In this document: positions 35,461-49,500 of the stretch, piece after piece | How the letters are laid out: each line of letters opens with the position of its first letter | How positions within the stretch are numbered: the stretch's first letter is position 1 | Origin: Thelonectria olida | Lineage: Eukaryota; Ascomycota; Sordariomycetes; Hypocreales; Nectriaceae | Assembly (NCBI GenBank): GCA_020736575.1 | Contig: JAGPYM010000058.1 | Coordinates: 62,001 to 126,000 of the forward strand | Reading direction: 5' to 3' | DNA: 64,000 bases | The notes under the pieces: generated by a model | Database searches by the model: none | The model's input: the letters and a program-made list of their open reading frames with translations, nothing else | What the model was told of the DNA's origin: nothing | Position numbers and translations under genes: made by a program

Positions 35461-36792
35461 CCCTCTAGGAAGCTTAATGCGGTTGGAACGCGCACTTCAT
35501 TTGCAGTGCAGCTTCGGATCAACTTTAGTTTTATGCAGGATGGCTTAAATACTTGGGTATTTAATGCTATGTTGGAAATGGTTTTATTATTCTTAGAAGG
35601 GCAACTTCAGCCAGCAAAGTACATAAATGGAAACAACATAGTGTGCACTCTTGCGCATGAGGGCATGCATACTAGATATGGTTAACAATACTACATATCC
35701 ATCCTAACTGGGTCTTCCTTAATTGTCATATAATTGAAGCCTTCTTACATTTGCATTTCTCTATGCCTTGATATATTCAGTTAATGTAGTAAATCAAAGC
35801 AACGTTAAATGAGAAAATCACATGAGGTAGATAATAAAGACTGGGACATAGAGGTCAAGTCTTTGTGCGAAATCTCGGGGTCACATCAAACGAACGCAAT
35901 ATTACTGCCAACCCTTTTTAGAAGCAAGATGAGACAGATCCCTTTCAGCTCGTAGGCATGGCAACGAATTTCTCGCCCACAAATAGACGGCTTACCGCCC
36001 AGCGATTTCAACTTGGGGATATAATAAAGTATCTCGTCATAGATACCTGGGTCGTGAGAGGTTAAAGTCGCAACGCTTGATGGCGAAGTGTGATCTCGCC
36101 ACCGGTAACTGCCGATGCCCCGAATCACGCGGAAAAAGTAACGACGATCAGCGGTGTCAGGGCACGATCGTGGCTATGTTGGCTCGCCCGCTTGCATCTC
36201 TAACCCTGGCGGCTACGCTCTGCCTTGAACCTCGAAGAGAACATTCATCTAGACGTAAGTTAGTAGCCACAGATCTTCAAGAAGCACCTACTTTCCCAAT
36301 TGAGCGTACTTGCGGTCTTGGACTCGCCGTGGCCAGCGCGTTCCTGAGTCCTGATCATCGCCTGCTCTCGAATTGGTGAACACCTCGGCCATCGCCAATC
36401 ACGATTCGGAGAAAAGTAGGCATACAGGTCCGGCCAAAGCGAAACCCTGCTTGAGATGCTGGCTGGAATGGTGTGGTTGTTAGTGCCTTGAGCCTTGTTC
36501 GCAGCATTCCATGTCGGGGCCCAGATCCGGGTTGCGGACTAGAAGCTGCGGCATTCCTGTCAAGCAGGAGCCGAGAGCCTACAAAGCCTTTGTGATTGAC
36601 CATGGCCACGCTAAACAACGAGTCGCGTGGCCGGAATTGGCCTAGATGTCCGATTACCTTGGATCCGGTCAACTCAATGCTCGTGGATACCGATAGCCTG
36701 GTCGCGTTCACAACAACTATATAGGTAAGCGAAATGTTCTCTGTTCATACCGTGATAACCAAGACACGAATCTTTCCAAACAGTCACCTATC

Positions 36793-37643
36793 ATGCATCT
36801 TATTTCTTATCTCCTTGCCGCCTTGGTCACTATTGGCTTGACTGAGGGAAAGCCCGTGGCCAGGGCCAAGAGCTCGTCTCCCGCACCCACATTCCTGAAG
36901 GGCAAGTATGTGTGTGATGACGGCGACGACGACGCAAAATTCTCCAAGAAGGCTCTTTATACCTTCACGGGCAACAAGTTACCTTCTGGACTGTCGGCAA
37001 GCACCTATAATGTTGGTGGCAACCGGGTTTTTTCTACGTCAAACGTCGTCGTCCGCAACGGCTACCTTGAGCTTCGTGTCCCCGGCGGCCAGAAGGCAAT
37101 GCCCTACTCATGTGGTCAAATCGTCACCGATGTCAACAACATTGTCTCGGCGAGTGTGCGAACTACTGCTATCCTGACCGAGAATGCTGGAACCATCAAT
37201 GGTATGATTGCACTGTTTGCCTTTATGATATACTCGCTAAATTTGTCCTAGGCATGTTCTTTTACGGGGATGATTCTCAGGAAACGGATATTGAATGGAT
37301 TTCTGATGCGAGTTCCGGGTCCAACAATGGCTATCGTTGGCTTTGGTTCACGAACCAAGACTCGAATGGCGACAGGAAACTTACATCCAAGGCAGTGAGG
37401 CCCCCGTCGAACCCAACAACTACCGAGCATGAATATCGCATCGACTGGACGCCAAATTTGACTGTCTTCTTTATTGATGGTGTGGAGATTTGGCGGACGA
37501 CCCAAGATGCACCAAACATTCCTGGCCCTTGGATGTGGAACAACTGGACCAATGGCAATAAGGGTTGGAGTGTCGGCCCTCCTGCTAAAGACTCTGTCTT
37601 TAAGATCAGAAAGATCGAGATGTACTACAATACTGCCAACTAA
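36793..37643 (+). CDS. Secreted GH16 glycoside hydrolase
   Basis: Two exons, 36793-37201 and 37252-37643, one 50-bp intron (GTATGA...TAG); 266 residues. A signal peptide (about 1-19) precedes a concanavalin A-like GH16 domain. The catalytic motif is QETDIEW: Glu147 nucleophile, Asp149, Glu151 acid/base, lying just after the splice junction. Later blocks RIDWTPNLTVFFIDG and GPWMWNNWTNGNKGWS are typical GH16 strands. GH16 enzymes cleave or transglycosylate beta-1,3/1,4-glucans, xyloglucan or cell-wall glucan-chitin; the specificity cannot be told here. There is no GPI signal or carbohydrate-binding module, so a freely secreted enzyme is likely. A TATATA box stands about 75 bp before the ATG (36717-36724). 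Confidence 0.88.
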
Positions 37644-38981
37644 TGAGATGTGCACTCTCTAGTGGTAAGATGATTCATCTTTGACAAACGATGAAACAAA
37701 TATTCCAATTAGATATCTCAGGAGAAATTTATTCGTTGCCAAGTAGGTATTGAGGTTGGGGAAGGCTGTAGTGAGATATCTTATGTCCATCGTTCAAACT
37801 AGTTTCTACCATAACAGTATTGACACATTTTGCCAACTTTGCCAACGTAGTAAATCGCCCAACACGTGTTAGTGTGACGGCCCTTGGGTAATGCAAAGAC
37901 CTCGTGTTGACTCACCACCCTGCCCCAGTATTAAACAGGCTGGCGTTAAGAAGGTGCATCTACAAGGAGAGCTGGTTTGAACAAGACATGACGCTGCCAG
38001 GAGAAAGATTACTATCTCTAGTTCTTAGGACACGCAAGCCTCCTCATGTTCCTATGGCTCAGTGAGACAATTCACGTCTCTACAAAACTTCAATAATCCG
38101 GGGTTCTGGAGCTTGGTTCGACTTGGTATCCCGCCCAAGAGTGAGAGAACAGGGCACCATGCCCAAAGTTTGGAGGAAATACTAGATACACAGTTAAAGT
38201 ATAAAACGAGAAATCAAAACAGCGAGTTGTATAGGCGAGGTTGAGCATTTGTTGAGGTCAATTTCAACGTGAGTGACGGGGTGGCACGAACGACGGCGTG
38301 CCCTTTCGGGCCGCTAACCGCCTATATCTTGGCCCTCTCTCCCAAAGAAAAGATTCCGCCTTGCTTGAAACAATAAAACATGAAACCAGAGGAAGTTTAT
38401 TATTGTGTATATTCAGGCACGTACCTCTATGCAGATGAAAAACATCCAATGGAAGCTGACAAGTCGCTATTCCTAACATGGACACATCGCCGTCGACAGG
38501 GTTCTCTTAATGAACTAGTTGCTGCGTAGGCGAGTTCCGGAGATGTCTCGACCCCTGCAGCCGCCCACTCGATTTTAAGCTTAACCAGATAGAGTCTCAA
38601 GTCCATTCTCGCCGACCCGCCTCATGCCTCACACTTGTTTCAGCTCAGATTGAAGTGTACAGCTCTGATTATCCTCGGGACCTTGGATGGTGTTTCCACA
38701 AATGAAAGCATCGAAACGGCGGTTGCATTGGTCAAGTTTGTTTCGTCCCTGGGGCCTGGCCGCAGACGTCGCATTGAATATCCCAGGGTCCGCGTCGCTT
38801 AGATACAGATCCATGGATCTTATCCATCGTCCTTTATCTCTAAGCAAGAACCGCGGGGAGATGGGGATGGTTAAATAGAAGACATCGAGTCTTCCAGACG
38901 GTTTGTGCCTTGATCACTTTCTTTCCTCGGGTCGATCCTTCAATTTATTTTTCATTCATTTGTTTTCTTATTCATTTCGCT
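37644..38981. other. Intergenic, nothing recognised
   Basis: 1.3 kb between the GH16 and DUF1996 genes. Frames are short and featureless. It should contain the DUF1996 promoter on its right side. Confidence 0.4.
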
Positions 38982-39972
38982 ATGCGATCCCTTTCATTCA
39001 TTCTTGCTGGCGCGGGCGCCGCCTCTGCCTACACCATCACCGTCCTTGACCGCTTCATGTACAAAAACATCGATCCAATTGTCTTCCCAGGCGAGTATGG
39101 CAAAAGTCACATGCATTCGTTCTTCGGATCCGATGCTGTGACGGCCAATACCACGACTTCGGCGGAACTTCAGGCGGGATGCTCGACCGCCGAGAATCCC
39201 AACGACTACTCGATTTACTGTGAGTACCCTAACGAGACTGTGGAGAGGTTTGAGATGTTGACAACTAAACGAATCAGGGGTTCCGACGTTGTATCTTCGA
39301 AACAGTTCTGGCACTCAGCCGATCCTGGTCAACCGGTTCAGTGCCTACTACGTCTCGATAGAAAACGCCGAGATTGCCATCCCGCAAGACTTCAAAACCG
39401 TTGCGGGCAATGTCTCGGCCGTGGACCAATCTGGTGTTGACACTCTGACAGGTGTTCAATGGTTCTGCGAAGGTGATGCGACCGAGGACAAGGATCTGGC
39501 CGCCTTTCCTACGACGACTTGCTCCACGCATTTACAGACTCTGCTCCTGTTCCACGACTGCGTCAACCCGGACACTCTTGACTCTGCGTACTCAGGCACT
39601 CAAAACTGGCGTGATGGTTTCAAGCCTGCAAACCGATGCCCGTCGGGAATGAAGCGTATTCCCCAACTCCGATTCTCCATTCGATACGACCTCCGATCAA
39701 TCCTGCCCGAGGGTTGGTCGGGCCAACCTCCTTTCGAACTGGCATGCGGTTCTTCGTACTGCTCGCATGGCGACTTTATCAATGGTTGGCTTCCGGAGGC
39801 AGCTGAAAACATGCTCCTCGCAAATGACAAGAGAGAGTTCGCAGGTGTGGATGGTCCAGCGGGAGCATACAACGCGGGTTCCGTGTGTGGTGCTGAGAAT
39901 GCTCAAGATGCGGACCCAGAACATGGAACCAGCGACTATGAAGAGAGTCGAGCGCTTCTAGGCCTGACTTAG
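38982..39972 (+). CDS. DUF1996 secreted protein
   Basis: Two exons, 38982-39219 and 39278-39972, one 58-bp intron; 310 residues. A signal peptide (about 1-16) is followed by a full DUF1996 domain, a family common in secreted and wall proteins of fungi with no established reaction. Conserved blocks seen: HMHSFFGSD near residue 45, YWVPTLYLRN restored across the splice, CPSGMKRIPQLRFSIRYD, and SSYCSHGDFINGW. The short acidic C-terminus has no GPI signal or transmembrane helix. The ATG at 38982 is preferred to an upstream in-frame ATG at 38910, which would put 24 residues with a different hydrophobic run before the signal peptide. Convergent with the giant cysteine-rich gene, 626 bp away. Confidence 0.88.
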
Positions 39973-40598
39973 AGGACAGTATATACTATTTGATAGCTAG
40001 TTGGTTAAGCTAGCTCGAAAGATTAATTGATAGCGATTGTCCCAAGCATGGAAAGAAACCTCTTGATTCACTCTGGACATTTGTGGCCATGTACGTCAAC
40101 TGGTCAAGTCAAGTCGAGTTCCGCGTCACCATTGCAGGCCAAGGTTGAGGAATTGATTATATTGGGCAACAATGTCCTGGCCATCTTTGGACCATTACGT
40201 TGCAAATGAGAGACATTCCTCGGAACAAAGGAACTACATACATGACAGATGCGATCTTGGTCGATACAAATAAGAGATGAAGGCTTCACAATATCCGCCC
40301 AACGAATGCGATGAACTCCTCCAAAGGCCCATGGACACGGCAAACTCCGAATATTTCCTGGCCCTCCGATGCCGAGTTCCAAAACCTGATAGTTGGTTTG
40401 CATAAACAGAGAAAAGGGATAATCAAACAAGGTGACATTTTGGTTTGTGAAGACAGATGAAAGCGTGGTGATGGATTGTCTGGGATGACATAAGGAAAGG
40501 GGAATAAAAGACTGCGACAATCTACCCATGAGACTTGAAAGAGCAGGGCAGACGTCGCTGGAGCGCACCTATTCGGAGCATTGTAAATCTCTGCGCTA
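39973..40598. other. Convergent 3' intergenic region
   Basis: 626 bp between the stop of the DUF1996 gene and that of the giant gene. It should hold both terminators; no gene is supported. Confidence 0.4.
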
Positions 40599-43500
40599 TT
40601 ACACACAAAGACCAAGGACACAAATACAGCCCAAGAAGGTTGCGCAAAGGTCGAGACCTAAGAGCTTGCAGTCGTTGGCACTGGCACATGCTCTGTTCTT
40701 GCAAGTGCCACTATTGCACACCTCGCTGCTCGCGCATTGACTGTTGGCAGTGCAAGATGTACACACTCCGCCGACACAGGCCTGGCCAGTGTTGCATTGC
40801 GAGTTGAGTGTGCATGCGCCGCATGCTCCAGAGATACATACCTGTCCGGTATTGCACTGCGATTTCAGCGTGCAGGCAACGCATTTCCCAGAGATACAAA
40901 CTTGGCCACCGCTGCAACCGGCGTTTGAGGCACATCCAGGACCGCAGACACCGCTGTTGCACACGTAACCAGACGTGACGGCGCTGCATTCCGTGTCGAG
41001 CGCACAGGACCTGCAGGCTCCAAGGCTGCAGACTTGTCCCGTGGTGCACTGAGAGGCGTTGGTGCAGGGAATGCACAGCCCAGACTGACATGTGAGGCCG
41101 GTAGAACAGCCCGCGTTGGAGGTGCAAGCCGTAATGCATGTGCCCGAACTGCAGGCTTTGCCGGTGCCACACTGAGAGCTTTGAGTGCACGATCCGCACC
41201 TGCTAGACACGCATGCTTGTCCAGTTGTACATTGAGAGTTGTCTGTGCAGGCAATGCAGTGTCCGGAGACGCAGGCAAGACCTCCGCTGCACCCGGCGTT
41301 GGACGTACATCCAGCTGAACAAACGCCGCTGTTGCAAACATTGCCAGGAACCAAACTGCTGCATTGCGTGTCCGATGTGCATGTACCGCAGGAGCCGCTC
41401 GAGCACACCTGACCGGTTGTGCACTGAGAGCTCGATGTGCAGGCAACGCAGCGGCCCGACGAACATACTTGGCCACCGCTGCAGGCTGCATTGGTGAGGC
41501 ACCCGGTAGTACAGATACCGCCATTGCATATCTGTCCGTTGAGAAGACACTGGGCATCCGAGGTACATGCGCTGCAGGCTCCGGTCAAGCACACTTGCCC
41601 GGTATTGCACTGAGAGTTCAATGTGCAGGCCGTACAATGGCCAGACGAGCACACTTGACCAGCGCTGCAGTCATTGTTTGTAGAGCAAGCCGCAATGCAG
41701 ACTCCGCCGCTGCATACCTTTCCAGAACCGCACTGGCCATCGAGCAAGCAGGCACCGCACAAGCCGGCCAGACAAACTTGGCCAGCATTGCACTGAGACG
41801 TGTCTGAGCAACTGGTGCAACGGAGACTCTGGCAAACTTGGCCGCTCACGCAGTTCGAATTGGACGTACATCCGGCAACGCAAAGACCACTGTTGCAGAT
41901 TTGACCTGTTGCACACTGGGAGTCGGAGGAACAGGCGCCGCAAGCCCCAGAAGAGCAGATTTGCCCAGTGCTGCACTGAGAACTGGCCGTGCAAGCAATG
42001 CAGTGACCCGAAGAGCATATCTGGCCGTTGTTACAGTTCGAGTTGCTCGTGCAAGCTGCGATGCAAAGGCCACTGCTGCAAACCTGGGAAGCGGAACATT
42101 GCGAGTCGGATGCGCAGGCGGTGCAAGAACCGGACTGGCAGATTTGTCCAGCAGTGCACTGGGACGAAGCCGTACACGATGTGCAAGTTCCCGATTGGCA
42201 CACCTCGCCAGTTGCGCAGTTCGAATTGGTTGTGCAAGCCTTGACACATGCTCCGCCACGACAGACGTTGCCAGTTGTGCATTGAGCATCGAGGGTACAC
42301 GTAGAGCAGAGCCCAGAAAGACAAACCTGACCTGTGCGGCACTGAGAAGTGCTCGTGCAACCGACACAGAGTCCCAGCACGGAGCAGACTCTGCCGTTGC
42401 TGCATGCGTTGCCACTAGTATCGAGGAAGTTGCACGTCGCCGCACAAAGACCAGTAGTACTGTCGCAGCCCTGCGTGGGCAGACATGAGCCGCCCAGCGT
42501 GCACAGTCCGCAGAGGCCGGTGGCAGTATTGCAGGTCTGGCCAGCATTGCATTGGCCGTTCGCAGTGCAGGAGACGCAGAGACTCGTACCGGTGTTGCAG
42601 ACGAGGCCGCCGAGGCATTGCGCATTAGAAGTGCAGCCCGCGATACAGAGCCCGTTGCTGCAGACTTGACCGGTGGCGCAGTTCGAGCTGGCCGTACACG
42701 AGGTGCAGGCACCACTGATACAAGCCAGGCCAGTGTCACATTGAGAATTCGAAGAGCAAGAGCTGCAACGGCCAGAGGAACAGACTTGGCCAGTGCTGCA
42801 CTGAGAGTTTGACGTGCAAGTCGCCCGGCAGGCTCCGTTCTGGCAATACTGGCCGATGCCAAGGTTGCACTGTAGATCGGTCGAACAAGCGCTGCAAGAT
42901 CCGAGGAGACACGCTTGGCCGTTGCTGCAGTCCGAGTTGCTTCCGCATGCCACGCAAAGTCCAGACTGGCAAACTCGACCACCGCTGCACTGGGAGTTGG
43001 ACGTGCAGCCAGGATGGCAGACGCCGCTCTCGCAAACGAGGCTGCTGTCGCCACACTGAGACGTGAGAAGATAGGAAGCGCATAGCCCAAGGGTGCAGAC
43101 CTGGCCGTCGCTGCAGTCCGAGTTGCCGGCGCAAGCGACACACAAGCCCGACTTACAGACTTGTCCGAGAGCGCACGAGGAGCTCGACGTACAAGCAGGA
43201 ATGCAGAGTCCACTGCTGCAGACGTAGCCGCTCGAGCACTGCGTGCTATCCGTGCAAGAGCCGCATGCTCCAGACACACAAGCTTGACCCGTTGAGCATT
43301 GGGAAGTGGACGTGCATGCCACACAATGGTCCGATTGACAGATTTGACCGGCGCTGCAGCCGAGACTCGAGGTGCATCCAAGCGTGCAGCGGCGACTGAT
43401 GCAGACTTGTCCGGCGGTCGTACACTCGCCATCAGAAGAGCACCCTTGGCATTCTCCAGACTTGCAGACTTGACCAGCGGTACACTGAGAGTCTTGAGTA

Positions 43501-46500
43501 CAGTCAGTGCAGAGACCGGCTTGACAAACCTGGCCGGTAGCGCAGGCCGAGTTGGACAAGCACGCAGCGTGGCACACGCCGCCATCGCAGACATCGCCGA
43601 GGTCGCATTGAAGGCTGTTGGTGCACGCACCGCAAGATCCAGAGACACATGCCTGGCCGGTACCGCAGTCTGAATTGAGCAGACAGGCCGTACACCTTCC
43701 ATTCGAACACACCTGTCCGCCGCTGCACTGAGAGCTGGACGTGCAGGCAGCTTGACAAGTTCCGGAAATACAAACCTGCCCGGTACTACACTGAAGGTCC
43801 AAGGCGCAGGATGTGCACAGCCCAAGGAGGCAGGCCTGGCCAGTATTGCATTGAGAGTTGGTCGTACAGCTCGCGCAGACGCCGAGGATGCAAGCAAGGC
43901 TGCCGCTGCATTGTCCATTGGATGTGCAGGCAGGGACACATATGCCAAGCGTACACACGTTTCCAGCGCCGCAGTCGGAGTTGAGACTGCAAGTTCCACA
44001 CTGTCCAGCCTTGCAGGCCTGGCCGACGGCGCATTGGGAGCTGTCAGTACAATCGCCACAAGCACCGTCGGAGCAGACATCGCCCCCGCTGCACTGAGAG
44101 CTGAGCGAACAAGAACCGCACACTCCAGCAGTGCAAATCTCTCCGTCTGCACACTGGGATCCCGAGGTGCAAGCGCGGCAGAGACCGCCAACACACACCA
44201 GACCATTGCTGCATGGATTGCTGTCGGAGCAGGATGGAGTGTCGCTGGTGACGCATTGTCCGTTCTGGCACGCCTTTCCAGTTCCGCATTGGCTGTCGAG
44301 AACACAGCCTGTGCAGACTCCAGCCGGGCAAATTTGGCCTTCGCTACACTGCGCCGAAGTGACACAGAGCGGGAGCAGATTGGGAAGACAGATACCGAGC
44401 TGGCAGATCTGAGCCGTGCCGCACTGAGAGCTTGACGTGCAAGTAACGGGCGTCGAGTCTACGCAAAGTCCACTATTACACACCTGGCCCGTCGGACAAC
44501 TCGTCGCCGTGCAGCTGTCGACGCAGGAGCCGAACTGGCAGACTTGGCTGTTGGGGCAGTTTGAATTCGTGCGGCAACCGGCAATGCAGCTGCCGAACTG
44601 GCAGATCTGTTGGGCACCGCAGGCGCTGTCGAGCGTGCACTGAGCGGGCTGCGTGATGCATTTCCCACCGCTACAGGCCTGGTTGCTGCCACAACCCGCG
44701 TTCGATGTGCAAGATGGAGGGCCGTTGTATGTGCAAACGGCGTCGACGCAGGCGCAGAGGCCGAAGAGGCAGATATCGGCTCCCAATACCTTTCCAACAC
44801 ACCGCGAGTCACTGTCGCAGGAGGTGGACGGCACAAGACAGTTTCCGTTCTGGCAAATCTCTCCTGCGGACGTGTCACAGTTTGAATTCGAGACACATGT
44901 CGGGGTTGAGCTGCCAAGTGCGCAAACGCCGTTGATACAGAGACAGACTCCGGGAAGGATGCACAGGTCGACGCCGACCAGACAGTCGCTGGCGCTGTTG
45001 CAGTCCTTCTTGGTGTTGCAGGCGCCGCTCTGGCAGGTTTGGCCAGTCGGGCATTCCGAATCCGCCGTGCATGAGTCGATACTGGGTGACAGCTGACACT
45101 TGCCGCCCTGGCATGTGCAGAGACCGAGAGTGCAGAGCCCCACGCCTAGAAGACAGTCGGCAGCGGTGTTGCATGATACCGTAGAAACGTCGGGAGTGCA
45201 TATTCCAACAGTGCATACTTGGCCCTCGCCGCACTCAGAGTTGGTTGTGCAGGTGAGGGAGCGAGGAGCACAGGCGCCGAGAGTGCAGAAGTAGTCGCTC
45301 TGACAGTCGGAATCAGATGAACATTGGACTGGGGTCGGAGTATGACACAATCCGAGAGTGCAGGTCTGCCCCGATGGGCAAGGGTTGCTGTCGCTGCATC
45401 GAGTCAGAGTTGACACACAAAGACCGGCCACGCAAATTTCGCCATCGGAACCGATGCAAGCGTCGTCGTCGCTGCAGCCGATAACAGCTACAGGGAGGCA
45501 AAGACCGGCTCGGCAATCTTCCCTCTGACCACAGTCGCCGTTGGTCTGGCACCCAGAAAGGCCGCCAGGAAGGCAGATGCCACTACTGCATGTTTGGCCG
45601 GTTGAGCATCCAGCAGAGTCAGTGCAGGTGTTGAGAAGACTCGGGAAGCACACGCCGTTGGTGCAAGTCGACCCCGAGGCACAGTCGGAATCTCCGGAGC
45701 ACCCGGGGAATGACTCGGGCAGGCAGAGCCCGGCTCGGCAAACATTGTTGGCACCACAATCGGAGTCGGCGGTACAGAGGATAGAAGAAGGGACGCAAAG
45801 GCCAGACTCGCAAGCCTGGCCGTCGCGACATTCTTGGCTGTTAGAACAGCCAGTCAGCAGTCCAGGGAGACAGGTTCCCAGGCGGCAAGTTAACCCTTCG
45901 GCACACTGGTCGTTCTCGCCACAAGCCGGGAGAACTTGGGGAATACAGACTCCGCCGGTGCAGGTCTCACGCTGAGCGCATTCAACCGAGGACTGACACG
46001 TCGTGAGTGAGGAGGGAAAACAAACGCCGGACCGGCAAGTTTCATCGGCACTGCAGTCAGTATTTGACTGGCAGCCGGGTAGGAGCTCAGGAATACAGAT
46101 GCCGCCAGAGCAGGATTGACCGGTTGCGCAGGCAGCATTGGATGTGCAGGAAGTGATAGTGCGAGGCACACAGAATCCAAGCCTGCAAACTTCGGTAACT
46201 TGGCAGTCTGAATCCGTGGTGCAGCTCGGGAGGAGGCTGGGAAGGCAGACCGCGGCCACGCAGGTTTGACCGACGTCACAGTCACTGGTGGCCGAGCATC
46301 CGTTGAGAGTTTCCGGAAGACATAGACCGGACACGCAGTCTTGGTTGGAGCCGCAGTCAGCCGCCCTGGTGCAAGTTGGGAAGACGGTCGGGAGGCAGAG
46401 GCCGGCTGTGCAGGTCTGGCCCGTTTGACACTGGTCGTCGGCTGAGCATGTCACCGAAGCCCGAGGAATACAGACGCCAAGTCTACACACCTCGGCGTTG

Positions 46501-49500
46501 TCGCATTCAGAGTCAGCCTCGCACGATGGGAGAACGCTCGGCAGGCACACGCCTCCAGTACAGGCCTGACCCGTCTCACAGTCGCTGGCGGACTGGCATC
46601 CGGTGAATGTATTCGGGAGGCAGAGTCCGGAGAGGCACGTCTCGTTGTCGCCGCAAGCCTGCCCCGACCCGCAGTTCGGGATCGAAGTCGCAAGGCAGAC
46701 GCCAAACGTGCAGGTTTCAGTCGCTCCGCAATCAGTGTTGGCGACACATATGCTCAGGTTTTCGGGAATACAGAGACCGAGCCTGCAGGCCGAGCCGGAG
46801 CCGCATTCCGCATCAGATTGGCACGAAGGCAACACCTCCGGGAGGCAAACCCCAGACACACAGCTTTGGCCATCTTCACAGCTGGTTTCGTCCGTTGCGC
46901 AATCGCCAAGAGAGCTCGGAAGGCACACGCCAGCGACACAGTTGTCGGCGGCTGCACAATCTGCCTTGGTGCTGCAAGCTGAGAAGACTGGAGTGAGGCA
47001 CAATCCGTTGTTGCAAACCAGGCCGCCCGTGCAAGCAGAATCACTGCCGCAGAGAGAAAGCGACTCGGGAAGACACACTCCAAGTCGGCAAACTTGGCGA
47101 GAACCGCATTCAGAGTTGGTCGTGCACGAAGGGAGGCCGCTAGGAAGGCAGACGCCCGAGCTGCACGTTTCTCCCGTGTTGCACGCGGTGCTATCGACGC
47201 ACGTGGGGAGAAGAACTGGGAGGCACACGCCGCCAGTGCAGGCGTTGCCAGAGCCGCAGTCGCTATCTTCTTGACAAGGAGGGAAGACCTCGGGGATGCA
47301 TATGCCAGCAGAGCAAATCTCTCCCTGGCCGCATGACGACTCCGTCTGGCATGTATCCAGTGTCCGCGGCAAGCACACTCCGAGCCTGCATACGCTGCTG
47401 CTTCCGCAATCTGAGTCGTCGCTGCAAGTTGGAAGCTGAGCAGGAATGCAAAGTCCTCCAACGCATGAACTACCCGTAGGACATTGATCGCCAGTTCCAC
47501 ACGCGGCAAAGACGTTGGGGAGACACCGGCCAGCCTCGCAAACCTGGCTGGTGCTGCAGTCGGAGCTCGTCGTGCAAGGAGGGAACACTTCAGGGACACA
47601 CACGCCGGCTGCGCATGTCTGGCCATCTTGACACGACCCGCCGCCTTCACCGCCGCAGAGAGCGGACGTCGAAGGAAGACACACGCCCAGTCGGCATACT
47701 TGACCAGTACCGCAGTTCGCGTTGCTTGTACAGGCGGGCAGGTACTCGGGTAGGCAAACTCCTTCGTTGCATTTGAGGCCATCGTCGCATGCATCGTCGC
47801 TCTCGCAGGTGGGCAAGATGCTCGGCAGGCAAAGTCCGGCCTTGCAGGATAGGCCGTTGGCGCAATCGCCGTCTTCTTCGCATGGCGGGTAGACTTGAGG
47901 GAGACATATACCTCCAGCACAGGTCTGACTCTGGCCGCACTGGTTGTCGCTTGTGCACTGAGTCAGCGTTTCGGGGATGCAGAGATTCAGCCGACAAACT
48001 TGTCCAGAACCGCAATCCGAATTAGCCTGGCAAGCCGAGAGGCCTTCAGGGAGGCACACGTCGGAAACGCAGGTCTGGCCTTCGCCGCACGTGTCGTCGG
48101 TGCAAGCGCCCAACACGCTGGGGAGACACACGCCCGCTGTGCAGGTGTTTCCTCGTCCGCAATCCGAGGCGTCTGAGCAGGGCGGGAAGACTTCAGGGAG
48201 GCAGATGCCGCCTGTGCAGGTTTGGCTGGTGCCGCACTGCGCGTTCGTTGTGCACTGGTTGAGTGTTTCTGGAATACAGAGATTGAGGCGACAAACTTGG
48301 CCACTCGCGCAGTCAGAGCTGGATCCGCATGAAGACAGGGCGTCGGGCAAGCATATTCCAGAAACACACTGCTGGCCCGTCGCACAGTCGCCTTGGTTCT
48401 GGCAATCGTCGAATACGCCAGGGATGCAAATGCCACCGGTGCACTCTTGTCCACTGATGCAATCGCTATCGGCGGAACATTGAGCGAAGGCTTCGGGAAC
48501 ACAGAGCCCAGCTGTGCAAGTCTGACCATCGTTGCATTGGCCGTCGCTTTCGCAAGTCGCGATCACATCGGGGATGCAAAGTCCGAGCCGGCAGACTTGG
48601 CTAGAGCCGCACTCGCCATCCGTGGTGCACGTCGGGAGATTAGCCGGGAGGCACACACCGGAGACGCATGTCTGGCCATCGCTACAAGCTGAATCGCCCG
48701 TGCAAGCAGGCAAGGTTCTGGGTAGGCAAACGCCGTTGTAGCATTCCGCGCTGCTGCCGCAATCCTGGGCAGTCTCGCAAGCTGGGAAGACTTCCGGGAC
48801 GCACAAGCCGGCTGTGCATATCTGGCCCGCGTTGCAGTTACTTGCGCTGGTGCAAGAGATGAGAGAATCCGGAATGCAGAAACCAAGGCGACAAACCTGG
48901 TTGGAGCCGCAATCATTGTCGGTGCCGCAGTCGCCCAGAGTACTCGGAACACACACCCCAGACGCGCAGGTTTGCCCGTCGAGACATGCATTCTCATCCT
49001 CGCAGCTGGGGAGGATACCGGGCAAACACACGCCGCTGCGACAGGTGTTGCCAGTGTCGCAGTCCCCGTCGGCTTCGCAGGTAGGGAATACTGGAGAAAG
49101 GCATATTCCCGCTGTGCACACCAGGCCACCAGTGCAGCCTGCATCAGACGAGCAAGTGCTGAGAGTCTGGGGCAGACAATAGCCGAGTCTACACACCTTT
49201 CCTGTGGCGCATTCCGAATCGCTCTGGCATGTAGGAAGGGAGGCCGGAAGGCAAACTCCAGACACACAAGTTTGGCCATCGTCGCAAGACTCCTCGCCAG
49301 AGTCCGAGCAGGTAGGGAAGACTCCAGGAAGACAAATGCCGCCGGTGCAGGCCTCGCCTTCGCCGCAAGAAGAACTCGACGCGCAAGGGGGGTAGACTGG
49401 CGAAAGGCAAATGCCCGCGAGACAGGCGAGCCCGTTGTCACATTCGCTGTCGGTCGTGCACGTCGCAAGCTGTTGAGGGATGCAGTATCCCAGCCTGCAA

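Larger units (their letters stand above)
32230..36792. other. 4.6-kb gene-poor stretch with relic elements
   Basis: No intact gene is supported between the subtilisin and the GH16 gene. The left part (32.2-33.9 kb) is of ordinary composition with only short featureless frames. From about 34.4 to 36.1 kb the DNA is AT-rich and carries the pseudogene at 35045-35460. A possible short secreted peptide, a GC-rich transposon-like end and a TACTACGTAGTA-like palindrome (33680-33690) are listed separately. Confidence 0.45.

Noticed and set aside
41846..44365. 839-codon open frame inside the giant gene, shifted on the same strand
   Set aside because: It is a shadow: periodic Cys/Gly/Ser codons suppress stops in the other frames. 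The translation is Ala/Arg/Ser-rich and lacks any start signal, domain or conserved cysteine spacing. The same holds for 48563-49564, 49916-51391, 51395-53341 and similar frames.
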